NCBI GenBank assembly: GCA_017456805.1
Contig: JAFTIQ010000077.1
Coordinates: 1-16,820, forward strand
Reading direction: 5' to 3'
DNA: 16,820 nucleotides
From: Lentisphaeria bacterium
Lineage (GTDB): Bacteria; Verrucomicrobiota; Lentisphaeria; Victivallales; UBA1829
Part shown: positions 1 through 7,705 of the stretch, piece after piece
Position numbering within the stretch: position 1 is the first letter of the stretch
Layout: each line of letters opens with the position of its first letter
The notes under the pieces: generated by a model
Databases searched by the model: none
The model's input: only the letters and a program-made list of their open reading frames with translations
Told to the model about the DNA's origin: nothing
Position numbers and translations under genes: made by a program

Positions 1-1662
1 AATGGGATTACCTCCAATATCTATCTTTCCAGTGCTCGTTTCATGAAACTTGGCTCTGACTGGACCACTTACGACACTACCGTCAACGGATGGTATGCTT
101 ATCAATCCGTCCTGAATGGCGGAAAAGCATATCGGACTGAAGTCAATTCCGGTACTCTTTATATAGAAGAAGGCGGATATGCAAGCGGTGCTGTGATCAA
201 TGGAAAAGGCGCGGAGATGATCATTTCCGGTAATGGCGTGGGGGAAGATGTTACTGTAAAAAATAACGCAAAGTTATTTATCAAAAATGGAGGAACTCTT
301 ACCGGTTCTGCAACTTTTGATACAGGCAGTGCAACTGTTTCTGCCGGAGGTATCGTTGACTTCTCTGTCGGAAAACAGAAGGCTTCAGATGGTTATCTGA
401 TCAATGATCTTTCAAAGATCACCGGTGCACCGACTTATACTTTGACCGTTTCCGAAAATCAGGCGTCCGGCACTTATAAACTGGCACAGGGTGCTGACAA
501 TTTCGATCAGACAATCACTGTGAAGGTCAACAACTCCGAACTCGGAACCCTTACAGTCGGCAGCTCTCTCCAAAATGGTGCGGCAACATACAGTCTGAAT
601 CTGACAGATGACAGTCTGACATTGACCGTTACCGGCGGAAGTACGCCTGCACCGGAGGAATGCACTGTGACCCATGCAGTTGGAATCTTCAATGGTGCCG
701 GCGGAGTCTTCGATCTTTCTCAGGATGGAAAAGGTGTGGTTCGCACAGCTTCCGGCAAAACAACCGTTAACGGCACGATCGATACCGATGAATGGCAGCT
801 GCTTGGTGCCGGAGATTTCAACAAGGACGGCAACGACGGTTTGCTCTGGATCGAAAAAGATACCGGTTATGTCTATATGCAGAATGATCTGACCAGCTTC
901 AACGAAGTTGCCAACAAGACGAACTGCCTGGGCGTGGTCGGCGAAGGTTATGAAATCCGCGGAGTCGGTGATTTCACGGGAACCGGCATTGATGGAGTTG
1001 TCATGAAGGGGCCAGCCTTCGGAGATGCCAGCATTTCTCTCAACTACGGTTTGCCGATCTGGGGCAGAGAAGCCGATGGAACCACATTCAACGGCTGGCT
1101 CGGAGCATTGGTCAACACCTGGCAGCCCGGAGAGGCTCTGGAAGGCAACACCTCCAACCTTGCGGATATCAATGCCAAAAACTATATGTACGAAATTGTG
1201 GATGTCGGCGACTACAACGGCGACGGTGTAGATGATGTGATGCTTCAGAACATCATGCCGAAAACTGTTGACGGAGTCACGATCACCGGATCCGGCGATG
1301 TGTTTACGTTCCTGACCGGCGATATCGATGCAGTCAAAGCCGGTGCATCTCCGACGGTTGTCTATGCCGGATGTGCGACCGATGGCTGGGAAGTTCTCGG
1401 CAGCGGTGATTTCAACGGAGACGGCATCGATGATACTTTGCTGAGCGACGGAACCGGCGTTGCCGGCTGGGCAATGTCCAACGGACAGCGTTATGAAAAT
1501 CAGTGGTTCGGCAATTTGTCCTGCGGCGAAGAAATCGTTGGGATTTCAGATGTCAACAATGATGGAACGGATGACATTTTAGTTCACAATGCCTCAACGG
1601 ATCAGATGACCGCTTGGCTGGTCAAGAACGGAGCAACCACCGGAACGTTGGCAATCGCATAA
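1..1662 (+). CDS. Large secreted/surface repeat protein with AIDA-like beta-repeats and C-terminal FG-GAP repeats (5' truncated by window)
   Basis: The frame is open from base 1, so the gene starts upstream; 553 residues are visible and it stops at TAA 1660-1662. Numbering from the Met at base 43, residues ~20-110 are short Gly/Asn/Thr-rich units such as GTLYIEEGG and KLFIKNGGTLTGS, as in AIDA-type passenger beta-helices. Residues ~120-200 form a beta-rich linker ending in TGGSTPAPEE. Residues ~250-530 hold five FG-GAP-like units: GDFNKDGND (258), GDFTGTGID (309), GDYNGDGVDD (389), GDFNGDGIDD (455) and SDVNNDGTDD (502). Four keep the calcium-loop acidic pattern; the second lacks its middle Asp. 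FG-GAP repeats build beta-propellers for adhesion or carbohydrate contact. No autotransporter barrel, LPXTG, PEP-CTERM or membrane helix follows the repeats, so the export route is not visible. Surface location is inferred from the repeat types; the ligand is unknown. Confidence 0.8.
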   Translation, partial: NGITSNIYLSSARFMKLGSDWTTYDTTVNGWYAYQSVLNGGKAYRTEVNSGTLYIEEGGYASGAVINGKGAEMIISGNGVGEDVTVKNNAKLFIKNGGTLTGSATFDTGSATVSAGGIVDFSVGKQKASDGYLINDLSKITGAPTYTLTVSENQASGTYKLAQGADNFDQTITVKVNNSELGTLTVGSSLQNGAATYSLNLTDDSLTLTVTGGSTPAPEECTVTHAVGIFNGAGGVFDLSQDGKGVVRTASGKTTVNGTIDTDEWQLLGAGDFNKDGNDGLLWIEKDTGYVYMQNDLTSFNEVANKTNCLGVVGEGYEIRGVGDFTGTGIDGVVMKGPAFGDASISLNYGLPIWGREADGTTFNGWLGALVNTWQPGEALEGNTSNLADINAKNYMYEIVDVGDYNGDGVDDVMLQNIMPKTVDGVTITGSGDVFTFLTGDIDAVKAGASPTVVYAGCATDGWEVLGSGDFNGDGIDDTLLSDGTGVAGWAMSNGQRYENQWFGNLSCGEEIVGISDVNNDGTDDILVHNASTDQMTAWLVKNGATTGTLAIA

Positions 1663-1680
1663 AAAACGTTAAAATTCATC

Positions 1681-1718
1681 AAAAGCGGGAATGTTTTGAA
1701 CGGCATTCCCGCTTTTTT
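1681..1718 (+). terminator. Rho-independent terminator after the repeat protein
   Basis: A perfect 13-base stem, AAAAGCGGGAATG (1681-1693) against CATTCCCGCTTTT (1704-1716), encloses a 10-base loop. The descending arm runs into a T tract. It lies 18 bases after the TAA at 1662 and insulates the lep operon. The A tract on the other side could let it work in both directions, but no gene faces it on the minus strand in this window. Confidence 0.93.
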
Positions 1719-1803
1719 GTTGTGATCATGTCATGAAATTTTTCTTTTTACTCACAGAAAACGGGAAAAAATGAAATTAGATCAAAAAAAGGAGTTCCGG
1801 GAT

Positions 1804-1833
1804 TTGTAAAAAAAGAAATCTGCTGTATATTAT
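1804..1833 (+). promoter_or_regulatory. Sigma70-like promoter of the lepA-lepB-purU operon
   Basis: TTGTAA at 1804-1809 is followed after 16 bases by TATATT (1826-1831), or after 18 bases by TATTAT (1828-1833). It lies past the 1681-1718 terminator in an A/T-rich stretch. It would give a leader of about 20 bases containing the GGAG at 1850-1853. The prediction rests on sequence pattern only. Confidence 0.6.
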
Positions 1834-1860
1834 CCGATTAGATTGAAACGGAGACTTTTT

Positions 1861-3669
1861 ATGACAGATTTGAAAAACATACGAAACTTTTCGATTATTG
1901 CCCACATTGACCACGGAAAAACAACGCTTTCCGACCGGTTACTGGAAGCCACCGGAACAATTCAAAAACGTGATTTGACCCATGATCAGCTTTTGGATGC
2001 CATGGATCTGGAACAGGAACGGGGGATTACGATCAAATCCCATCCTGTCTGTATGCATTATAATTATAACGGAACAGAATATACTTTGAACCTGATTGAC
2101 ACTCCGGGGCACGTTGACTTTGCTTATGAAGTCAGCCGTTCGCTTTCCGCTTGTGAAGGAGCATTGCTGGTGATTGATGCCACCCAGGGAGTTCAGGCGC
2201 AGACGGTTGCGAACGTTCACATGGCAATGAAACATGATTTGAAAATCATTCCTGTGATCAACAAAATCGATTTGCCCGCTGCGGATATTGATGCATGTTT
2301 CGAACAGATGGAAGAAATTCTTGCCATTCCCAGAGAAGATGCGGTTTGCTGTTCTGCCAAGGAAGGAATCGGCATTGAAGATATTTTGAAAGCAGTGATC
2401 GAAAACGTTCCGCCGCCGGAATTGCGGAAAGATGACAACGGAACCAGCGCGGTGATCTTTGACTCACTTTACGATGCCTACCGGGGCGTCGTCAACTATG
2501 TGCGCGTTTATAACGGTACTTTCAAACGGGGCGACAAGCTGCGTCTTTTCAGCAACGGTCTGGAAAGTGAAGTCAAGGAAGTCGGGGTATTCCGTCCGGA
2601 AATGACTGCAGCCCAGACACTTTCTGCCGGAGATGTGGGATATATCATTCCGAATATCAAAACACCTTCTGACACACGGATCGGGGATACTGTTACAGAG
2701 ACAAAGAATCCCTGCACCATTCCCCTGCCCGGTTTTCAGCAGGTCAAGCCCATGGTGTTCAGCGGGATTTACCCGATTGACACGGCGGATTATGATCAGC
2801 TCCGGTTCAGCATGGCGAAATTGCAGCTGAATGATGCGGCATTTGCTTATCAGGCAGAAACCTCTGCTGCGCTGGGATTCGGGTTCCGCTGCGGGTTCCT
2901 GGGATTGCTCCACATGGAAATCATCCAGGAGCGTCTGCGCCGGGAATATAATATGGATATCATTGCCACCTACCCCAGTGTGATTTATCATGTTTATCTG
3001 ACCGATGGGGAGATGCTTGAGATCGATAACCCGGTCAATCTGCCGGATCCCTCTGTGATCGACCACATTGAAGAACCGATGATCGAAGCGCATATTATGG
3101 CGCCCTCCAATTACATTGGGGACATCATGAACCTGATTCTTCAGAAGCGCGGGATCTGCACAAAAACGGAAAGTGTGGATGCAAATCATGTGATGCTGAC
3201 GGCAGACATGCCGATGCATGAAATTCTGATTGACTTCCATGACCGTTTGAAATCCATTACCCGCGGTTACGGCAGTATGGATTATGAAATGAACGGTTAC
3301 AGGACAGCCAAGCTGGTAAAACTTGATATTCTTGTCAATGGAGAACCTGTGGATGCCTTCTCGACCATTGTTCATACAGATCATGCGTATGAGCAGGGCC
3401 GTGAGCTTGCGGAACGGCTTTCCGGAGTGATTCCGCAGCATCAGTTCCAGGTTGCGGTTCAGGCGGCGATCGGCGGAAAAGTGATTGCCCGTGAAACGGT
3501 TAAGGCATACCGGAAAAACGTTCTTGCCAAGTGCTATGGCGGTGATATCACCCGAAAGAGAAAGCTGCTGGAAAAGCAGAAAGAAGGGAAAAAGCGCATG
3601 AAGCAGATCGGCAGAGTCAATATTCCGCAGGAAGCCTTTGTGGAGGTTCTGAAATCCAATGCTGAATAA
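1861..3669 (+). CDS. lepA: Elongation factor 4 (LepA), ribosome-associated GTPase
   Basis: Translational GTPase that binds the ribosome and is proposed to back-translocate stalled ribosomes or aid initiation and assembly. It is 602 residues long, close to the E. coli protein (599). Visible landmarks are the P-loop AHIDHGKT (14-21), the switch I region ERGITIKS (53-60), DTPGH (80-84) with the conserved His, and NKID (134-137). The LepA-specific C-terminal domain is intact, including CYGGDITRKRKLLEKQKEGK. Switch I reads GITIKSHPV where many LepAs have GITIKAQ, a mild change. The frame also opens at TTG 1843, but ATG 1861 has GGAG at 1850-1853 seven bases upstream and starts at the usual LepA N-terminus (IRNFSIIAHIDHG). 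Its end overlaps lepB by 11 bases, matching the widespread lepA-lepB pairing. Confidence 0.97.
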   Translation: MTDLKNIRNFSIIAHIDHGKTTLSDRLLEATGTIQKRDLTHDQLLDAMDLEQERGITIKSHPVCMHYNYNGTEYTLNLIDTPGHVDFAYEVSRSLSACEGALLVIDATQGVQAQTVANVHMAMKHDLKIIPVINKIDLPAADIDACFEQMEEILAIPREDAVCCSAKEGIGIEDILKAVIENVPPPELRKDDNGTSAVIFDSLYDAYRGVVNYVRVYNGTFKRGDKLRLFSNGLESEVKEVGVFRPEMTAAQTLSAGDVGYIIPNIKTPSDTRIGDTVTETKNPCTIPLPGFQQVKPMVFSGIYPIDTADYDQLRFSMAKLQLNDAAFAYQAETSAALGFGFRCGFLGLLHMEIIQERLRREYNMDIIATYPSVIYHVYLTDGEMLEIDNPVNLPDPSVIDHIEEPMIEAHIMAPSNYIGDIMNLILQKRGICTKTESVDANHVMLTADMPMHEILIDFHDRLKSITRGYGSMDYEMNGYRTAKLVKLDILVNGEPVDAFSTIVHTDHAYEQGRELAERLSGVIPQHQFQVAVQAAIGGKVIARETVKAYRKNVLAKCYGGDITRKRKLLEKQKEGKKRMKQIGRVNIPQEAFVEVLKSNAE

Positions 3670-4840
3670 AATTCTTGACTGGTACAAGCTCAGAAAACAG
3701 AAGAAGCGGCTGAAAGATCTGCGGAAAGCCACGGCGTACCGTTATGCCTGTGACCGGGATCTGCTCTCGGAAGAGGAACAGGCTCAGATCATGGAAATTC
3801 TTTCCGGGGCGAAAGAGATCAGGAAGAAGGATTTGGAAACGATCCGGGAATTTGTGGAGGAAAAGATTCCGGTTGTGGAATCCATGAATCCGCTTCGGAG
3901 CGGAACAGCACGGTCTTTGCGGAATCTTCTGGATGTGCTTGCAGTTGCGTTCGGAGTTGCCTTCGGAATCCGTGCGTTGTATCTTCAGCCGTTCAAGATT
4001 CCTACCGGAAGTATGCAGCCGACCTTATTCGGGATTCATTATGTTGACCGGGAAGGATTGGAAAAATATGGAAGTTTTCTGGAAAAGAAGATCATTCCTC
4101 TGACCTCCCCGCGCGCACATCTTGTGGTGGAACAGCCGGGAACGGCTTCCAGACAGTTTACGCCGAAAAACACCTTTCTTTCGGACTATACCCAGATCAG
4201 GATCGGGGAAAAAAACTATGTTTTGCCGGGAACACCTGCGAATCTGTTCCAGTATGTGGATCTTCTGAAACCCTGGTATGAAAAGGGAGAAACGCTCTGC
4301 GATGGCTGGCTGGTGACAGGGGATCATCTTTTTGTGGAACGGATCAGCATTTATTTCCGCGGGATCAAACGCGGGGATGTTGCGGTGTTCAATACGGAAA
4401 ACATCAGTTCACCCTATCAGCCGATGGGGGGATATTATTACATCAAGCGGATCGTCGGGCTGCCCGGAGATACTGTTAAGATTGAAGGCAGGATTCTGAA
4501 GATCCGGAAGAAGGGCGAAACGGAATTCCGTGCGGCGGCTGAGCTGCATCCGGGTTTTGCGAAAACGGATTCCATGCAGGGCGGATATCACGGACATATT
4601 GCGGACGGGATCCTCGGAGACGGAAAAGAGATCACGGTTCCTGCGGATCACTATTTTGCTCTTGGAGATAACACGACCAACAGTTTGGATGGCAGACACT
4701 GGGGTTTCATTCCCCGCAGAAATATGATTGGATTGGCAGTCAATGTCTTCTGGCCGATTTCCCGCCGCTGGGGTATCGCAGATACCAAAGCTCCTATTGA
4801 GGAGCCAACGATCCTGCCGCGATCCATGCAAATTCAATAA
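3659..4840 (+). CDS. lepB: Signal peptidase I, with a long insertion after the catalytic Ser
   Basis: Membrane-bound Ser/Lys protease that cleaves signal peptides from exported proteins. The protein has 393 residues. Residues 1-85 are charged and probably cytoplasmic, and one hydrophobic segment lies at ~88-106. Box B is KIPTGSMQPT with nucleophile Ser118. Box C is GDHLFVERI (221-229). Box D is RGDVAVF (238-244), followed by YIKRIVGLPGD with general base Lys263. Box E is ALGDNTTNSLDGRHWG (335-349). Ser to Lys spans 145 residues, against 55 in E. coli LepB (Ser90/Lys145), because about 95 residues (~124-219) sit between boxes B and C. Only one membrane helix is evident, where E. coli has two. 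Start ATG 3659 overlaps the lepA end by 11 bases, so translation is probably coupled. All catalytic residues are present. Confidence 0.95.
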   Translation: MLNKILDWYKLRKQKKRLKDLRKATAYRYACDRDLLSEEEQAQIMEILSGAKEIRKKDLETIREFVEEKIPVVESMNPLRSGTARSLRNLLDVLAVAFGVAFGIRALYLQPFKIPTGSMQPTLFGIHYVDREGLEKYGSFLEKKIIPLTSPRAHLVVEQPGTASRQFTPKNTFLSDYTQIRIGEKNYVLPGTPANLFQYVDLLKPWYEKGETLCDGWLVTGDHLFVERISIYFRGIKRGDVAVFNTENISSPYQPMGGYYYIKRIVGLPGDTVKIEGRILKIRKKGETEFRAAAELHPGFAKTDSMQGGYHGHIADGILGDGKEITVPADHYFALGDNTTNSLDGRHWGFIPRRNMIGLAVNVFWPISRRWGIADTKAPIEEPTILPRSMQIQ

Positions 4841-4859
4841 CACGGAGTTTTTACAGAAT

Positions 4860-5732
4860 ATGAACACGATTACCGCAACATTTCTTATCCGTTGTCAGGA
4901 CCGGAAAGGGATTCTGGCAGCAATCACCAACTTTTTCTATCAATCCGGTTTGAATATCCTGATCTGCCAGCAGTATACGGATGTCACCCGGAATCAGTAT
5001 TATATGCGTCTGAAACTTGATTTGGAGGGGCTCCCCTGCGCAAGACAGGAGCTGGAACGGGAATTTGATGCATTTGCAAAGCAGTATGATGCGCATTGGA
5101 GTGTTCATTACTCCGATTATATTCCCCGGGTGGCGATCATGGTTTCAAAGGCGGCACACTGTCTTTACGACATTCTGGTAAAGCAGCGCGAAGGTGTTTT
5201 GAAATGCGAAATTCCGCTGATCATCGGGAATCACCCGGATCTGGAATATACGGCGGACCAGTTCAGAATCCCGTTCTTCTGTCTGCCTGTTACGAAAGAA
5301 ACCAAGCAGGAACAGGAAAAGAAAGTGGCGGAACTTCTTTCGATCCATCATATTGACTTGACGGTTCTTGCCCGTTATATGCAGATTCTTTCACCGGAGT
5401 TCATTTCCAAATACAAGAACAAGATCATCAATATTCACCATGCGTTTTTGCCTGCGTTCCAGGGAAGCAAGCCTTACCAGCGGGCATTTGAACGCGGAGT
5501 CAAGATGATCGGTGCGACAGCTCATTATGTTACGGAAGATCTGGACGAAGGGCCGATCATTGAGCAGGATGTTGTCCGTGTTTCCCATGAATCCGGGCCG
5601 ACAGAGCTTGCAAGAATCGGAAGCGATGTGGAAACGATCGTTCTTTCCAGAGCAGTCAAAGCGCATTTGGAAAGCAGAATCATTGAACATGAAAACCGGA
5701 CCGTTGTTTTCAGCGGTGCCAGCGGAATGTAA
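4860..5732 (+). CDS. purU: Formyltetrahydrofolate deformylase (PurU)
   Basis: Hydrolyses 10-formyl-tetrahydrofolate to formate and tetrahydrofolate, balancing one-carbon pools and supplying formate for purine synthesis. The protein has 290 residues. An N-terminal ACT domain (~1-85, beginning TFLIRCQDRKGILAAIT in outline) is followed by a formyltransferase-fold domain (~90-285). Catalytic signatures are INIHHAFLPAF with Asn191 and His193, and TEDLDEGPII with Asp229. GATAHYVTEDLDEGP is nearly the textbook PurU sequence, and the length suits the family (about 280). The frame opens earlier (4728), but that would run inside lepB. ATG 4860 gives the normal ACT start, with GGAG at 4844-4847. That spacing (12 bases) is long, so efficient initiation may rely on coupling to lepB, which ends 19 bases upstream. 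It is the third gene of the lep operon. Confidence 0.95.
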   Translation: MNTITATFLIRCQDRKGILAAITNFFYQSGLNILICQQYTDVTRNQYYMRLKLDLEGLPCARQELEREFDAFAKQYDAHWSVHYSDYIPRVAIMVSKAAHCLYDILVKQREGVLKCEIPLIIGNHPDLEYTADQFRIPFFCLPVTKETKQEQEKKVAELLSIHHIDLTVLARYMQILSPEFISKYKNKIINIHHAFLPAFQGSKPYQRAFERGVKMIGATAHYVTEDLDEGPIIEQDVVRVSHESGPTELARIGSDVETIVLSRAVKAHLESRIIEHENRTVVFSGASGM

Positions 5733-5751
5733 AAAAAATTTTGATTTCCGC

Positions 5752-5780
5752 TTGCCTTATGTGATAAGTGCGTGTATATT
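5752..5780 (+). promoter_or_regulatory. Possible promoter for the small lipoprotein-maf pair
   Basis: TTGCCT (5752-5757), a 17-base spacer and TATATT (5775-5780) form a good sigma70-like pair. The predicted start (~5787) would fall only about three bases before ATG 5790 and inside or past the AGGAG at 5781-5785. An overlapping alternative, TTGATT (5741-5746) with 16 bases to GATAAG (5763-5768, preceded by TGT), would keep the AGGAG in the message. Read-through from purU is also possible, since no terminator separates them. Confidence 0.4.
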
Positions 5781-5789
5781 AGGAGCATT

Positions 5790-6200
5790 ATGAAAAGACA
5801 TCTCTCAAAATTTTTGCTGATCACCGGAACAGCCGCGATTTGCTGGCTGATCTCCGGTTGTGCCCTGATTGACCGGGATACATCGGTGCTTGCTCCGCAC
5901 AAGTGGGATGAGATCTTCCGGAACCGGGAAAATCTTGGAAAACTTCGCGTCAAAATGACGAAGGGAGAAGTTCTTGCCATCATGGGAGAACCTCTGAAGG
6001 ACGAAGTGTTCTGCGAAGATAACGTCTGGTGGTATTATACCAGAACATGCTGGACCGATTATATGACGACCCGTGATGAATGTACTCCGGTTGTCTTTGA
6101 TGAACAGGGACTGGTCGAAGGATGGGGTGTTTCCTATTATAAGACCCACTATGACTATGTATCCTGGACCGATAAAGGGATCAAACAGGTTTTGGAATGA
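5790..6200 (+). CDS. Small lipoprotein resembling the BamE/SmpA-DUF3192 fold
   Basis: A 136-residue precursor. The signal peptide has basic residues (MKRHLSK), a hydrophobic core and the lipobox LISGC with Cys24 as the lipidated residue. The mature part carries GKLRVKMTKGEVLAIMGEP (outline), then WWYYTR and PVVFDEQGLVEGWG. This order (a KVxMTKxEVLxxMGEP helix, then beta strands) is typical of the SmpA/BamE-like superfamily of small periplasmic lipoproteins, including DUF3192. Those proteins often stabilise outer-membrane assembly or other envelope complexes, but the role here is not shown. The frame extends upstream to GTG 5772; ATG 5790 was chosen for AGGAG at 5781-5785 and a proper signal peptide. 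The stop overlaps maf as ATGA, so the two are co-translated. Confidence 0.75.
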   Translation: MKRHLSKFLLITGTAAICWLISGCALIDRDTSVLAPHKWDEIFRNRENLGKLRVKMTKGEVLAIMGEPLKDEVFCEDNVWWYYTRTCWTDYMTTRDECTPVVFDEQGLVEGWGVSYYKTHYDYVSWTDKGIKQVLE

Positions 6201-6751
6201 CCCCTGTTATCCTTGCATCAGCCTCCCCGCGCCGCGCTGAAATCCTGAAAAAGTACGGGATATCCTTTCAGCAGATCTCTTCCGGTGCAGAAGAACCCGG
6301 ATCTCTTTTTGCTGAAGATGCCGCTATGTGCAATGCTTTGGTCAAAGCGGAAGATCTTGCGGGGAAATATCCTGACCGGCTGGTGATCGCGGCGGACACC
6401 GTCATTGAATTTGAAGGCGAAGTGATCGGAAAACCGGAAGATCCGGAAGATGCAGTAAGGATCCTCAAACGCCTTTCCGGGAAAAAACATTTTGTCACGA
6501 CCGGAGTTTGTATTATCCATACCGGAAGAAAAATCAAAGTTCTGTTTGCGGATGTTTCAGAAGTCACCTTCAAAGCAATAGATGATTCTGTGATCCGGGA
6601 ATATATTTCAAAGGTAGATGTTCTGGATAAAGCGGGGGCATACGCGCTGCAGGAACATCCGGAGTTGATCATAGAATCTGTAACAGGAGATCCGGAAAAT
6701 GTGATCGGACTTCCGTACAGAGCAGTTGAAGCACTTCAGAATCTTCTCTGA
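6197..6751 (+). CDS. maf: Maf-family nucleoside triphosphate pyrophosphatase
   Basis: Hydrolyses non-standard or pyrimidine nucleoside triphosphates to the monophosphate and pyrophosphate, a house-cleaning role linked to septum control in some bacteria. It has 184 residues, near the family norm of about 190. Landmarks are ASASPRRAEIL (7-17) with the S-x-S-x-x-R signature, AADTVI with catalytic Asp67, IGKPEDPEDA (77-86), LSGKKHFVTTGV (93-104), and DKAGAYALQE (144-153) ending at GDPENVIGLP (164-173). DKAGAYALQE replaces the DKAGAYGIQG pattern common in dTTP/UTP-type Maf, so substrate preference is uncertain. It overlaps the lipoprotein stop by four bases and ends six bases short of the convergent glycosyltransferase stop. 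Confidence 0.95.
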   Translation: MTPVILASASPRRAEILKKYGISFQQISSGAEEPGSLFAEDAAMCNALVKAEDLAGKYPDRLVIAADTVIEFEGEVIGKPEDPEDAVRILKRLSGKKHFVTTGVCIIHTGRKIKVLFADVSEVTFKAIDDSVIREYISKVDVLDKAGAYALQEHPELIIESVTGDPENVIGLPYRAVEALQNLL

Positions 6752-6757
6752 AAGATC

Positions 6758-7699
6758 TCACCGGTCAAAATTAAGCCGCTCTTCTTCGATCACAAGGGGT
6801 CTGTTCTTCACATGAGTCCAAATGGCGCCGATATATTCGCCGACGATTCCGATAAAGATCAGCTGAACAGCACCGAAGAAGAACATTCCGATCATCAGCG
6901 GAGCCTGACCGAAATCAAAAGAATCCCAGTACGCAAGTTTCATTACGAGATAAAACATTGCCACCAGGAAGCTGAAAAATGCGAGGATAAACCCGGTAAA
7001 AGTTGCCAGCCGCAAAGGAAGTTTGCTGTAATTGACCACCCCGGTCATTGCCATATCATACAGGGTGAAGAAATTATTTTTGCTTTTTCCGTTGACTCTT
7101 GCTTCCTGATGAAAGGGAATTTCCACCCGCTTGAACCCGATCTCAGAAACCATTCCGCGGAAATAGGGATACGGTTCCTGAAAACGGCGCAATGCATCAA
7201 CAGCCGCGCGGTCATATAACCCGAACCCGGTAAATTTCCGGATCAATTTCTGTTCCGGGGCAAGTTTATCCAGCATCCAGTAGTAAATATTCCGGAAAAG
7301 CTCTGTAATTCCCCGGTTATCGGTTCCGCTGCGGACTGCGGCAACAACTTTGTATCCCTCTTCCCATTTCAGGAGGAACTCCCGGATCACTTCCGGAGGT
7401 TCCTGAAGATCGGAACACATAATGACCACCGCATCGCCCGAAGCATTAAGGAATGCATTGTAAGGGGACCGGATATGCCCGAAATTGTTTGCGTTGAAGA
7501 TCACTTTTACCCGGGAATCCTTTTCCGCGAGTTCCCGGAGAATATCCCGTGTTCCATCGGTGGACAAGTTATCTGAAATCACAAATTCCACATCATACTG
7601 CGGGAACTCTTCCATGACTTTGAGACAGCGTTCATAGAACAGGGGGATATTTTCCCGTTCATTCCAGCAGCTTGTGGTGATACTGATCTTCTTTTTCAT
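6758..7699 (-). CDS. Membrane-anchored family 2 glycosyltransferase (GtrB/DPM1-like)
   Basis: A 313-residue GT-A fold enzyme followed by two C-terminal transmembrane helices (~232-254 and ~266-291), the layout of polyprenyl-phosphate sugar transferases such as GtrB. Residues 4-15 (KISITTSCWNER) start the nucleotide-binding fold, with ISDNLSTDGT (41-50) next. CSDLQEPPEV (95-104) replaces the usual DADLQDPP, so the first Asp of the DxD pair is Cys95. QEARVNGKSKNNF (198-210) matches the conserved RxxGxSK segment. It probably moves a sugar from a nucleotide donor to a lipid phosphate or membrane acceptor at the inner membrane; donor and acceptor are unknown. It is the last gene of the aldolase-ThDP unit, six bases after the ThDP enzyme stop, with GAGG four bases before ATG 7699. 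Confidence 0.88.
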   Translation of the reverse strand: MKKKISITTSCWNERENIPLFYERCLKVMEEFPQYDVEFVISDNLSTDGTRDILRELAEKDSRVKVIFNANNFGHIRSPYNAFLNASGDAVVIMCSDLQEPPEVIREFLLKWEEGYKVVAAVRSGTDNRGITELFRNIYYWMLDKLAPEQKLIRKFTGFGLYDRAAVDALRRFQEPYPYFRGMVSEIGFKRVEIPFHQEARVNGKSKNNFFTLYDMAMTGVVNYSKLPLRLATFTGFILAFFSFLVAMFYLVMKLAYWDSFDFGQAPLMIGMFFFGAVQLIFIGIVGEYIGAIWTHVKNRPLVIEEERLNFDR

Positions 7700-7705
7700 A
7701 ACACC

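Noticed and set aside
1771..1809. 12-codon ORF (MKLDQKKEFRDL) before lepA, possible leader peptide
   Set aside because: No good Shine-Dalgarno, no attenuator-like hairpins after it, and it lies upstream of the likely lepA promoter, so it would not be in the lepA message.
1843..1860. Upstream TTG start for lepA (also GTG 5772, TTG 9511, TTG 11829-11831 for others)
   Set aside because: In each case a later ATG matches the family N-terminus, and for lepA, the lipoprotein and the mutarotase-fold gene it also has a properly placed RBS; the early codons lie on RBS or promoter elements or in a neighbouring gene.
2464..3732. 422-codon minus-strand frame antisense to lepA and lepB
   Set aside because: It mirrors lepA codon structure; lepA is certain over the whole interval, and the antisense product is rich in Arg/His/Asn without any recognisable motif.
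4728..4859. 44-codon N-terminal extension of PurU inside lepB
   Set aside because: It reads lepB's end in another frame; the ACT domain begins normally at 4860.
6725..6740. Short GAAG/CTTC pair near the maf stop as a shared terminator
   Set aside because: Arms of four bases with a two-base loop are too short to form a useful hairpin, and there is no T tract.
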